A stretch of 39,045 nt of DNA, from contig JAAELB010000921.1 of the NCBI GenBank assembly GCA_024227155.1, positions 1 to 39,045 of the forward strand, in the 5' to 3' direction. The notes beneath the pieces were generated by a model. The model was given only the letters and a program-made list of their open reading frames with translations. It searched no databases and had not been told where the DNA came from. How positions within the stretch are numbered: the first letter of the stretch is position 1; each line of letters opens with the position of its first letter. This DNA comes from Desulfobulbaceae bacterium. GTDB lineage: Bacteria; Desulfobacterota; Desulfobulbia; Desulfobulbales; Desulfocapsaceae. The translations under genes and the position numbers were made by a program. Below, in pieces: positions 8,777-16,676 of the stretch.

Positions 8777-8808
8777 AGCTGTCAGCTCCCCCTGAGGAGC
8801 TGACAGCT
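8777..8808 (+). terminator. Strong hairpin, likely terminator of the TRAP operon
   Basis: AGCTGTCAGCTCC (8777-8789) pairs perfectly with GGAGCTGACAGCT (8796-8808) around a 6-base loop. It lies 102 bases after the binding-protein stop. The following T-tract is poor, so termination may be inefficient or factor-dependent. Confidence 0.55.
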
Positions 8809-8995
8809 GCTTCAATCTGCAATTTCCCCCTTATATGAAGTAACTCTTGACCAACCCCAGCTAACCCTGAAATAAATCCTGCCTTCAAAAAATTCCCAGC
8901 AGTAAAAGACACAACATCCCAAGTTAAAACATCCAGATACGTCAACCATAAGTTGCCAACTCTTGTATTCCCCCACTAAGAAGGATAAAAATCAG

Positions 8996-9026
8996 TTGAC
9001 ATACTGCATCGTAAATGTGATATATT
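8996..9026 (+). promoter_or_regulatory. Predicted sigma70 promoter of the main catabolic operon
   Basis: TTGACA at 8996-9001, with a -10 element probably within GATATATT at 9019-9026 (GATATA gives a 17-base spacer). The palindromic operator 9002-9043 covers the spacer and the -10 element. The regulator gene starts at 9061. Confidence 0.6.
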
Positions 9027-9043
9027 ACATTTACGATGCAGTA
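9002..9043. promoter_or_regulatory. 42-bp palindromic operator with perfect 17-bp arms
   Basis: TACTGCATCGTAAATGT (9002-9018) and ACATTTACGATGCAGTA (9027-9043) are exact reverse complements around GATATATT. The inner core ATGTGATATATTACAT matches the TRAP-operon operator core at 14 of 16 bases. Its position on the promoter of a GntR-led operon implies autoregulation. Confidence 0.75.
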
Positions 9044-9060
9044 TTTAACAAAGGCCACTT

Positions 9061-9714
9061 ATGAAATTACCTGAATTAAGTAAACCAGAGTCATTAACAA
9101 AAATTGCTTACGATGCAATTCACGACAGCATCTTGTCCGGCCAACTGACAGTAGATGTGGTGTACAAGGAAAAAGGTCTCGCTGAAGATCTCGGTATTTC
9201 CAGAACTCCTGTAAGGGAAGCCCTTCTTGCTTTATCAGCCGAAGGACTGGTCACCTTTCTACCTCGCAAGGGGTTAGTGATTAACAAATTTTCCAAACAG
9301 GATATCGAAGAGATATTTGAAATCAGGGAATCCATCGAACTTGCATCCGTAAAAAAGATTTGTAGAAACCATGCAACTCTGGATTTTTCCGAGTTGGGGA
9401 GTATTTTCCAAGAACAAAAAAAGTCTCTCAAAACACAACCTGAAGCAACTAGCTTTATGAAACTTGACCGTGATTTCCACATGGCCATAAGTAAGCTGGT
9501 AGGCAACAACCGACTCCTCTCCATTATGAACAATATCGGAGACAAAGTTCACCTTATGGGGCTACGGGCTTTATCTGTTGGAGGGCGAATGGAAGAAGTT
9601 ATTGAGGAACATGGAAAAATACTTGAAGCGATAAAAAACGGCTGTGAACAGGAGGCGTTATCTCTTATGGAATACCACCTGGATCGCAGTAAAAAGAAGG
9701 CAAAGACTAACTAA
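9061..9714 (+). CDS. GntR-family transcriptional regulator, FadR/FCD subfamily (regulator 2)
   Basis: A 217-residue paralogue-like relative of the regulator at 4479-5150. The winged-helix segment SRTPVREALLAL is at 47-58. The FCD domain keeps D136 or D138, H140 (RDFH), H184 (EEHGKIL) and H206 (EYHLDR), the metal or ligand pocket. It is the first gene of the long catabolic operon, 16 bases before the cupin gene, and has the large palindrome 9002-9043 over its own promoter. It likely senses the pathway substrate or an intermediate acid and controls the operon and itself. Confidence 0.93.
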   Translation: MKLPELSKPESLTKIAYDAIHDSILSGQLTVDVVYKEKGLAEDLGISRTPVREALLALSAEGLVTFLPRKGLVINKFSKQDIEEIFEIRESIELASVKKICRNHATLDFSELGSIFQEQKKSLKTQPEATSFMKLDRDFHMAISKLVGNNRLLSIMNNIGDKVHLMGLRALSVGGRMEEVIEEHGKILEAIKNGCEQEALSLMEYHLDRSKKKAKTN

Positions 9715-9730
9715 ACTGGAGTTAAAGATC

Positions 9731-10075
9731 ATGGCAAAACCTGAAATTGAATTCACCGATTACGATACAGGATTTGAATGGAGAGATGTTGAAGGCGACA
9801 CCCTAGGCATCAAAGAAAAGATCTTGAGTTACGACGCTGAGACCGGCGACTATACCCGTATGCTCAAGTTTCCTCCAGGCATTGAAACCTCCGAAACTCT
9901 TGTACATGAATTCTGGGAAGAGGTGTTACTGGTTGAGGGAACCCTTGAGGATGTTGCTAAAAAAGAGACCTACCTGCCTGGGTACTACGCCTGTCGTCCT
10001 CCAGGAATGCTCCATGGACCTTACAAGATCCCTAACGGTTGCGTTACTTTTGAGATTAGATATCACAAAAAATAG
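9731..10075 (+). CDS. Small cupin-domain protein
   Basis: A 114-residue single-domain protein. The ATG at 9731 is preferred, with TGGAG upstream, over a longer frame that would overlap the regulator. The first cupin motif is visible as HEFWEEVLLVEG (59-70) and the second as a PPGMLHGP turn with H95. H59, the following glutamates and H95 would be the metal-site candidates. Small cupins of this type act as isomerases, lactonases or dioxygenases, or as ligand-binding proteins. It is the second gene of the operon, with a 17-base gap to the next gene. In an anaerobic pathway a non-oxygenase role is more likely, but this is inference. Confidence 0.8.
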   Translation: MAKPEIEFTDYDTGFEWRDVEGDTLGIKEKILSYDAETGDYTRMLKFPPGIETSETLVHEFWEEVLLVEGTLEDVAKKETYLPGYYACRPPGMLHGPYKIPNGCVTFEIRYHKK

Positions 10076-10092
10076 AAAGGAGACTCATCCCT

Positions 10093-10791
10093 ATGGATTT
10101 AGAACTGACGCTTGAAACAAAAGAGGGAAATAGTCCCCTTTCCTTTTCGTACAGCAAAGTAGTAAATGCAGGGTTCACCGGGAAAAACCAGGAAGAAGTG
10201 CAACACCATCTTCAAGAGCTCGCCGCCAAAGGGATAAGCGTTCCCAGCTCTACCCCGACCCTCTATCCGGTAGTCCCCCAAGCAATGTCCACCGAGGACA
10301 GCATGGAGGTGTTTGGTGAAGAGACCTCGGGTGAGCTGGAGTATGTTCTCCTCGTTGTCAACAAGGATGAAATATATGTTGGTGTCGGCAGCGACCATAC
10401 GGATAGAAACCTTGAAGAATTTCATATCCCCCGCTCCAAACAAATTTGTCCAAACATCCTTTGTAAAACGGTCTGGCCCCTGGCCGAGATTGAAGCCCAT
10501 TGGGATGATTTACAAATGAGCTGTACTGTAACAAAGAACGGGGAGAAAACTCTCTATCAGCAGGGTGCTCTTGGCTTGCTGCTCAACCCTGCTGAACTTA
10601 TGGAGTTTATAAAAAAACAGGTCAGCGGACCGCTGGAAAATATCATCATTTATTCCGGCACAGTGAAAATGGAAACAGAGGATTTTGTTTTTGCCGATCA
10701 CTTTGCAGCTGAACTGCTGGACGACAAGCTTAATCGCAGCCTGTCCTTTTCCTACGATGTACAACCCATGGCTTACATGGACTGTGAATAG
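10093..10791 (+). CDS. DUF2848-type protein, related to fumarylacetoacetate hydrolases
   Basis: A 232-residue protein that I recognise as the DUF2848 family from its overall pattern, including GVGSDHTDRNLE (about 97-108), the KQICPNILCKTVWPLAEIEAHWD stretch (about 117-139) split by conserved Cys and Trp, and YSGTVKMETEDFVFADHF near 193-210. The family resembles the FAH fold, whose members hydrolyse C-C or C-N bonds or decarboxylate. No biochemical role is established to my knowledge. AAGGAGA precedes the ATG. The gene sits between the cupin and the nitrilase-like amidase with spacings of 17 and 14 bases, so it is almost certainly co-translated with them. Confidence 0.72.
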   Translation: MDLELTLETKEGNSPLSFSYSKVVNAGFTGKNQEEVQHHLQELAAKGISVPSSTPTLYPVVPQAMSTEDSMEVFGEETSGELEYVLLVVNKDEIYVGVGSDHTDRNLEEFHIPRSKQICPNILCKTVWPLAEIEAHWDDLQMSCTVTKNGEKTLYQQGALGLLLNPAELMEFIKKQVSGPLENIIIYSGTVKMETEDFVFADHFAAELLDDKLNRSLSFSYDVQPMAYMDCE

Positions 10792-10805
10792 CAGAGGAGA
10801 ACGAG

Positions 10806-11582
10806 ATGAAAGTTGCTTCAATCCAGATGACGGTCGTTAACAATGATAAAGATGCCAACATTGCCAAAGCGGCCGCGAACATAGAGGCTTGCTCCGACGC
10901 CGATCTCATTATTTTACCTGAGATGTGGAATGTTGGTTTTACCAATTTTGACCAGTACATCAACGAAGCAGAGGGGAAAGAAGGAAAAACCCTGACAATG
11001 TTGCGCCAGATGGCTGAAAAAACCAAGTCATACATTCATGGTGGCAGCTTTGTGGAGAAAGATCAGGATAACTACTACAACTCCAGTTATCTCCTTTCTC
11101 CAGAAGGAGAAATAGTTGGCCAATATAGAAAGATCCATCTCTTTGGCTACAACTCCCAGGAAACCAACATCCTCACCCCGGGTGAGGATGTAACAGTTGT
11201 ATCAACCCCTCTGGCCACCATAGGCATGGCCACCTGCTTTGATCTCCGTTTTCCTGAACTTTTTCGAAAGATGGTTGACAAGGGAGCAGAACTTTTTCTG
11301 GTCTGCTCAGCCTGGCCCTATCCGAGACTGGAGGCCTGGTCCATGCTCAATCGGGTACGGGCGTTGGAAAATCAGTGTTTCCTGATGTCATCAAATAGCT
11401 GTGGAGTTCTTGGCGGTGCTCAATTCGTAGGTCACAGCATGGTTGTAGACCCATGGGGTGAAGTGATCGCAGGTAGCGGTGATGAAGAGATGAACATTCG
11501 CACTGAAATTGATTTAAACAAGCTGAAGGCAGCCAGGGACAACTTTCCAGGGCTTGCAAGCAGGGTAAGCTGGTTGGGATAA
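10806..11582 (+). CDS. Carbon-nitrogen hydrolase (nitrilase superfamily, omega-amidase-like)
   Basis: A 258-residue cytosolic hydrolase with the complete catalytic triad of the family: E39 in LPEMW, K109 in YRKIHLF and C144 in ATCFDLRFPE. Length and motif spacing fit the Nit2/omega-amidase and N-carbamoyl-hydrolase branches, which release ammonia from amides or open ureido and amide products. It lies 14 bases behind the DUF2848 gene and upstream of a reductase and hydroxylase set. A job in hydrolysing an amide formed after ring reduction is reasonable but not shown. AGAGGAGA precedes the ATG at 10806. Confidence 0.9.
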   Translation: MKVASIQMTVVNNDKDANIAKAAANIEACSDADLIILPEMWNVGFTNFDQYINEAEGKEGKTLTMLRQMAEKTKSYIHGGSFVEKDQDNYYNSSYLLSPEGEIVGQYRKIHLFGYNSQETNILTPGEDVTVVSTPLATIGMATCFDLRFPELFRKMVDKGAELFLVCSAWPYPRLEAWSMLNRVRALENQCFLMSSNSCGVLGGAQFVGHSMVVDPWGEVIAGSGDEEMNIRTEIDLNKLKAARDNFPGLASRVSWLG

Positions 11583-11662
11583 TCAATATCCAACCTCAAA
11601 GGACCCGGCATCGATTAAATGTTTTATCGATGATCAAACAACAACTTAGAAGGACTTCTGTC

Positions 11663-12856
11663 ATGGCAAATTTAGAAATTGATTTTTGTGGTGTTAATTT
11701 TAAAAACCCCATCGCCGCTGCATCAGCCGAACCAACGCTGAATGCGGATAACATGAAAAAATGTATTGATAAAGGGGCCGGCTCCGTAATTGCCAAAACG
11801 ATGACGGACTCCCCGGCAATGCGTGAGCTTACCACCCGGGCCAAATGGCGATTTCTCAATGAAAAACATGAAGTATGCCATGGTAAAGTACCCCGTGGAT
11901 TCAGCCTGTATAGTCGAAGCGGTCTGGCCATAGAGCAACCTAAAGAGTTCATGAAGGAAATCACCGAGACAGTCAGATACGCAGAACAAAATAAGTCTGT
12001 TGTTATCGGCTCCATCGGTTCCACCGATATCGATGGCTGGGTTGAGCTTGCCAAGCAAATGGAAGGCGGCGGCGTACCACTGCTCGAACTAAACTTTGGT
12101 TGCCCACACCCAAAATTGATGCCTGGGGTACGTACCGGCATGAATGTTGGCCAGGACTTTAATTATGGTTGCGAGATTACTGCAGCGGTATCTAAAGCGG
12201 TCAAGGTACCGATTATCATAAAGGTAACCCCCCAGGTCACAGATCTCGTCCAGTTCTCCGGAATGCTCAAAGATGCCGGAGCCGCGTCGGTGACCCTCAC
12301 CAACCGTTTTATCGGCTTTGTTCCAGACATCGAAACCGGTAAGCCGATGATTTACGGTAAGGCTGGAGTTGGTGGCCCCTGGACAAAGCCACTGACGCTG
12401 CGTTGGATCAACGAAGTGCGGAAAGCCTTTGGTGACGAACTCCCTATCACCGGTACTAATGGAGCATATGACTGGCGTGATGTTGTTAGCTTTATCATGT
12501 CCGGAGCTAGCATTGTGCAGATATGCTCGGCTGTAATGTGCTACGGCTATGGCTGGATAGAAAAACAAGTTGATGGGCTTGATAAGTTTATGGACGAAAA
12601 AGGCTATAAGACCATCAACGATATGCTGGGCATCGCCACCGACGCCTGCATTGAATACAGCGAGATGCCAGCAGAAAAAGCCACTGTTGATGAGGAGATG
12701 TGTGTTAACTGCGGTATGTGCCTGAAGGCCTGTTTCTCTGAAGCCATGCAGCAGGGCGAAGAAAAGGTTTTCGTCAAAGAAGAGAACTGTGTGGGCTGTG
12801 GTGGATGTTATTCCGTATGTCCAGTGAAAGGCACCATAGAAATGCACCAGGTGTGA
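11663..12856 (+). CDS. PreA-like dihydropyrimidine-dehydrogenase-type flavoprotein with two 4Fe-4S clusters
   Basis: A 397-residue protein; the ATG at 11663 follows AGAAGGA, and an upstream in-frame ATG at 11630 lacks such a site. The N-terminal part is an FMN TIM barrel of the dihydroorotate/dihydropyrimidine dehydrogenase family (DFCGVNFKNPIAAAS near the start, LNFGCPH at 143-149, IKVTPQVTD around 186-194). The C-terminus is a two-cluster ferredoxin domain with C347, C350, C353, C357 and C376, C379, C382, C386. The loop that carries the catalytic cysteine in mammalian DPD appears here as GMNVGQD (159-165), with Val where I place that Cys. No PreT-like NAD(P)H subunit is adjacent, so ferredoxin may be the direct donor. 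It probably reduces a hydroxylated ring made by the neighbouring Mo enzyme. Confidence 0.88.
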   Translation: MANLEIDFCGVNFKNPIAAASAEPTLNADNMKKCIDKGAGSVIAKTMTDSPAMRELTTRAKWRFLNEKHEVCHGKVPRGFSLYSRSGLAIEQPKEFMKEITETVRYAEQNKSVVIGSIGSTDIDGWVELAKQMEGGGVPLLELNFGCPHPKLMPGVRTGMNVGQDFNYGCEITAAVSKAVKVPIIIKVTPQVTDLVQFSGMLKDAGAASVTLTNRFIGFVPDIETGKPMIYGKAGVGGPWTKPLTLRWINEVRKAFGDELPITGTNGAYDWRDVVSFIMSGASIVQICSAVMCYGYGWIEKQVDGLDKFMDEKGYKTINDMLGIATDACIEYSEMPAEKATVDEEMCVNCGMCLKACFSEAMQQGEEKVFVKEENCVGCGGCYSVCPVKGTIEMHQV

Positions 12857-12982
12857 CATACCCTTCTGTTTTCCTGGCAAGGATTAAACAACCAAGTCCT
12901 TGCTAGAGAAAACTGCTGATGTTCAACGGGGACGATGAAAAAGAACCACAGTCCCCGTTTAATCCAAATGAGGAGATTTACA

Positions 12983-13840
12983 GTGGCTGAATGTTTCTAT
13001 TCTCCAACAGAACTTTCTGAAGCGATAGTTTTCTATCAAAATAATCCCGACACCCTTGTTTTCGCTGGGGGAACGGACCTTCTTATTGGCTGGGATAACA
13101 AAAAGTTCAACCTTAGTTCAATTCTGAATCTTTCCAAGATCGAAAAACTTCGTTCCATTCATCAAGAAGCAGATGGATCCTGGATCATCGGGGCCATGGC
13201 AACAATGAATCAGTTGGAAGAACACCCAGAACTGAAATCCATTTATCCCTTTTTACCTTACGCTGCCTCCAAACTTGGTTCCTGGCAGATACGAAACAGT
13301 GCAACAGCTGGTGGTAATGTCTGTAATGCTGCTCCTTCTGCGGAAATAGTCCCATCTTTGATGGCCCTGGACAGCTCGGTACGCCTGGTGGGCCCTGAAG
13401 GAGAGCGAACCCTTGCTCTCGCAGATTTTGCAACCGGACCCGGTCAGACCTGTCTGAAAGAAAGCGAATTGTTAAGCGAAATCGTTATCCCAAAAATTGA
13501 AGGTGATGTATCCGGTAAATACGTCTGCCGTAAATTGCGGCGTTCTGTTGATATATCCCTGGTGAGCATTACCGCCTTTCTACATTTTGATGGTGGCAAA
13601 ATCATCGATGCCCGCCTCTGTTTAGGGGCCGTTGCACCCACGGTAATCCGGGCAGAGCAAGCCGAAAAATATCTCATTGGCAGAACACTGGATCAAGACA
13701 CCATTACAGCCACCGCGAAGATGGTAGCCGATGCCAGTTCCCCCATTTCTGATGTCCGTTCAACCGCCGAATATCGATTAGATATGATGGAAATCTGTAC
13801 CAGGGACGCACTTACAGAAATTGCTGAAGAAAGGAGCTGA
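12983..13840 (+). CDS. Xanthine-dehydrogenase-family hydroxylase, FAD-binding subunit
   Basis: A 285-residue medium subunit of a three-component molybdenum hydroxylase (CoxM/XdhB type). FAD-binding motifs are FAGGTDLL (27-34) and TAGGNVCNAAPSAE (108-121). I take the GTG at 12983 as start because GAGGAG ends seven bases upstream; an in-frame upstream ATG at 12968 would contain that site. It passes electrons from the FeS subunit to an acceptor. The FeS-subunit gene follows after four bases, and the Mo subunit overlaps that, giving a tight FAD-FeS-Mo cassette. Confidence 0.93.
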   Translation: MAECFYSPTELSEAIVFYQNNPDTLVFAGGTDLLIGWDNKKFNLSSILNLSKIEKLRSIHQEADGSWIIGAMATMNQLEEHPELKSIYPFLPYAASKLGSWQIRNSATAGGNVCNAAPSAEIVPSLMALDSSVRLVGPEGERTLALADFATGPGQTCLKESELLSEIVIPKIEGDVSGKYVCRKLRRSVDISLVSITAFLHFDGGKIIDARLCLGAVAPTVIRAEQAEKYLIGRTLDQDTITATAKMVADASSPISDVRSTAEYRLDMMEICTRDALTEIAEERS

Positions 13841-13844
13841 TACC

Positions 13845-14321
13845 ATGGAAAAAATATTAATCACTCTCAATATCAATGGTGATGAGCACCAGGTGCACAC
13901 TTACTATACCAGGACTCTTTTAGAGGTTCTCAGGGAAGATCTTCATATCAAGGGCACAAAACAGGGCTGTCGTGCCGGTGAATGTGGAGCCTGCACTGTC
14001 ATTATGGATGATAAACCAGTCAACGCCTGTATGGTTCTTGCTGCACAGGCACAAGGAAATACCATAGTCACAATTGAAGACCTGGCCCAGGGCGATGAAT
14101 TGCATCCCCTGCAGGAATCCTTCGTAGAAAATGGTGCTATCCAATGTGGTTACTGTTCTCCCGGATTTATTATGGTCGGCAAGGCTCTTCTCGACAAAAA
14201 TCCCGATCCCACCGAAGATGAGATAGAAACAGCCGTTTCCGGTAACATATGTCGTTGTACTGGATATCAAAAAATAATTCAGGCCATTGATAAGGTAGCA
14301 AATAATGAGGTGGTCTCATGA
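13845..14321 (+). CDS. Xanthine-dehydrogenase-family hydroxylase, 2Fe-2S subunit
   Basis: A 158-residue small subunit with two 2Fe-2S clusters. The plant-ferredoxin-type cluster uses C42, C47, C50 and C62 (GCRAGECGAC and VNAC). The C-terminal helical cluster uses C101, C104, C136 and C138 (CGYC and CRC). The ATG at 13845 has AAGGAG upstream that overlaps the end of the FAD-subunit gene. Its stop overlaps the Mo-subunit start (ATGA at 14318-14321), indicating translational coupling. It relays electrons between the Mo cofactor and FAD. Confidence 0.96.
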   Translation: MEKILITLNINGDEHQVHTYYTRTLLEVLREDLHIKGTKQGCRAGECGACTVIMDDKPVNACMVLAAQAQGNTIVTIEDLAQGDELHPLQESFVENGAIQCGYCSPGFIMVGKALLDKNPDPTEDEIETAVSGNICRCTGYQKIIQAIDKVANNEVVS

Positions 14322-16606
14322 ATGTCGTAGGCAAAAGTATCACCGCACTCGATGTAAAAGACAAGTCCAGGGGTATTGCTGAATATGTGACTGACATGCA
14401 GTTGCCGGGAATGTTAATCGGCAAAGTACTGCGCAGTCCCCTGGCCCATGCAAAAATTAAATCCATCGACACCAGTGCGGCGGAACATCTTCCAGGTGTT
14501 AAGGCCGTAATCACCTACAACGATTGTCCCGGTATTCCTTTTGGCCTGGGCTTCGGCCAGGACGACTGGACAATTCTCGCAAAAGACAAGGTACGTTTTG
14601 TCGGTGATGAAGTTGCAGCGGTTGCTGCCATTGATGAAGAAACAGCACTGCGCGCTGTCTCACTTATCAAAGTCAATTATGAAGAACTTCCCCACGTCCT
14701 GGACTATAAAGACGCCCTGAATGATGGGGCTCCCGTCTTACATGATGAATATCCTGACAATATCGCCTTCACCTTTAATATAGAAAGAGGCGAGGTGGAT
14801 GAAGCCTTTGAAAGGGCTGATCTGGTCGTAGAAGCCACCTATAGAACCTCTCAGGCCTACCAGGCGTATCTGGAACCTATGGCAGGAATTGCCAAATGGG
14901 ACAGCCGTGAAAACCTCACCATGTGGTTACCTATCCAGATTCCCTATAAAATCAGGATGATATATGGCAAAGCCCTTGGGATCTCTCCCGGTAAAATAAG
15001 GGTTATCAAACCTGCCATTGGTGGCGCATTTGGGGCCAAATTTGAATACCCTCTGCATCTTATTGCCGCTATTTTGGCAAAAAAGACAGGCAACCCTGTC
15101 AAGATGGTTAACACCCGCGAAGAGGACATGGAAGCTGGTAATCCCAGAGTTCCCATGGAAATAAATGTCCAGCTGGCCCTGACGAAAGAAGGGAAATTTA
15201 TAGGTAAAAAGAGCCGCCTTTTCACCGGCAACGGTGCCAGAACAGTTTATGGGGTGCCTATCACCAGCACCGCAACCTATCGTATTGACGCCCTGTACAA
15301 CTTTGAAAATGTCCGGGGCAAAGCGGATCTTATCTATACAAACACAGCCCCAACCGGGTGCATGAGAGGGTTTGGCAACTCTCAAATGACTGTAGCCATG
15401 GAACTTTTAGTGGACCAGGCTGCCCAAGAACTTGGCTTGGACCCCATGGATGTTCGATTGAAAAATGCCTTCAATGACGGTGATCTCAATGCCCACGGCT
15501 GGAAGATCAACACCTGCGGGCTACAGGCCAGCCTCGATAAAATCGATGAAATGTGCCACTGGAAAGAGAGAAAGGAAGAGAAATCCAGTAGTGAAAAACT
15601 GGACAAGATCCAAAAAGGTATGGGCCTTGCCAGCTGCATGCATGTTTCTGGGAACAGACCCTTCTTCAGACCCTTTGACGGAGCCTCCTCCATCATCAGA
15701 ATAGGTGAAGCTGGCCAGATTATTCTGATACACGCAGAGTGTGATATGGGACAGGGGCAGGACACAGCCTTTGCTCAATTGGCCTGTGAAGTGCTCGGAG
15801 CCTCATTTGATGATATCGAAGTGGCCATGGTGGATACCCAGATATCGTCCCTGGGACTTGGCTCATTTGCCACAAGGGGCACAGTCATAGGTGGCAACGG
15901 TGTTATTAACGCTGCCCAGGAAGCTCGCAAAGTGTTAATGGAAGCCGCTGCGAAAATGACGGAGAAGCCCCAGGATGAACTGGATAGCAAGAACAGCTTT
16001 ATCATTGATAAAAAAACCGGCGAGGAACTTTGCACTTTTGCCGAGGTTGGCAGTGATTATGCCTTCAGCCATGGCGGCATGACACTCACAGGAGTGGGCT
16101 ATTATATTCCCCCCACCGTACTCCCCGACAGTACCTACTATGGAAATATTTCTCCGGTCTACCCCTACGGCACCCATGTAGCGGAGGTGGAGGTTGATAC
16201 GGATACAGGTCATGTACAGGTAACCAATTATTGGGCTGTACATGATGTCGGTAAGGTGATCAACCCGGTTCTTTTAGAAGGGCAGTTGGAGGGTGGAGTT
16301 GCCCAGGGCATCGGTTGGGCGCTGATGGAAGACATGTACTACAACGATGAAGGGGTGCTGATGAATCCCAACTTCCTTGATTACCGGATTCCCGGTGCCA
16401 AGGACTTGCCTCCCATCCATACAGCATTTGTCGAAACCAATGATCCCAATGGCCCTTTTGGCGCCAAAGGTATTGGGGAGCCAGCCATCAACCCAGTGGC
16501 TGCAGCAGTTTTAAATGCAATCCACGACGCGGTTGGCATCAGATTTTACGAGTTACCCGTGACCCCTGAAAAACTAAGGAAAGCACTACTGGAAAAAAAA
16601 GCTTAA
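14318..16606 (+). CDS. Xanthine-dehydrogenase-family hydroxylase, molybdopterin-binding subunit
   Basis: A 762-residue catalytic subunit. Family hallmarks are YLEPM (184-188), GGAFGAK (235-241), MRGFG (349-353) and, near the C-terminus, GAKGIGEPA, whose E721 corresponds to the catalytic glutamate that activates water for ring hydroxylation. Enzymes of this type hydroxylate N-heterocycles such as nicotinate, xanthine, quinoline or isoquinoline without O2, or in one branch reduce hydroxybenzoyl-CoA. The second possibility is less likely because no CoA ligase is near. Together with the PreA-like reductase this suggests hydroxylation then reduction of a nitrogen ring. Substrate specificity cannot be read here. 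Confidence 0.95.
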   Translation: MNVVGKSITALDVKDKSRGIAEYVTDMQLPGMLIGKVLRSPLAHAKIKSIDTSAAEHLPGVKAVITYNDCPGIPFGLGFGQDDWTILAKDKVRFVGDEVAAVAAIDEETALRAVSLIKVNYEELPHVLDYKDALNDGAPVLHDEYPDNIAFTFNIERGEVDEAFERADLVVEATYRTSQAYQAYLEPMAGIAKWDSRENLTMWLPIQIPYKIRMIYGKALGISPGKIRVIKPAIGGAFGAKFEYPLHLIAAILAKKTGNPVKMVNTREEDMEAGNPRVPMEINVQLALTKEGKFIGKKSRLFTGNGARTVYGVPITSTATYRIDALYNFENVRGKADLIYTNTAPTGCMRGFGNSQMTVAMELLVDQAAQELGLDPMDVRLKNAFNDGDLNAHGWKINTCGLQASLDKIDEMCHWKERKEEKSSSEKLDKIQKGMGLASCMHVSGNRPFFRPFDGASSIIRIGEAGQIILIHAECDMGQGQDTAFAQLACEVLGASFDDIEVAMVDTQISSLGLGSFATRGTVIGGNGVINAAQEARKVLMEAAAKMTEKPQDELDSKNSFIIDKKTGEELCTFAEVGSDYAFSHGGMTLTGVGYYIPPTVLPDSTYYGNISPVYPYGTHVAEVEVDTDTGHVQVTNYWAVHDVGKVINPVLLEGQLEGGVAQGIGWALMEDMYYNDEGVLMNPNFLDYRIPGAKDLPPIHTAFVETNDPNGPFGAKGIGEPAINPVAAAVLNAIHDAVGIRFYELPVTPEKLRKALLEKKA

Positions 16607-16676
16607 TTAACCCCGATAAACGGAATAAGTACCTTCACGAAAATAACATTCCCGCGTCCTAAAAAGGAGGAAGCAA

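Larger units (their letters stand above)
8675..9060. other. Intergenic region between the TRAP binding protein and GntR regulator 2
   Basis: A 386-base gap containing a strong hairpin (8777-8808) at the end of the TRAP unit and, at its right end, the promoter and operator of the main operon (8996-9043). Between them, about 8810-8990, I see no gene with a ribosome site. Confidence 0.5.

Noticed and set aside
8760-8945. 61-codon minus-strand frame between the TRAP binding protein and GntR regulator 2
   Set aside because: It needs a TTG start with no ribosome site and runs into the terminator-like hairpin; composition looks incidental.
14318-16606. 4-Hydroxybenzoyl-CoA reductase as identity of the Mo enzyme
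   Set aside because: No CoA ligase or benzoyl-CoA pathway gene lies nearby, and the context points to nitrogen-containing substrates; not excluded by sequence alone.
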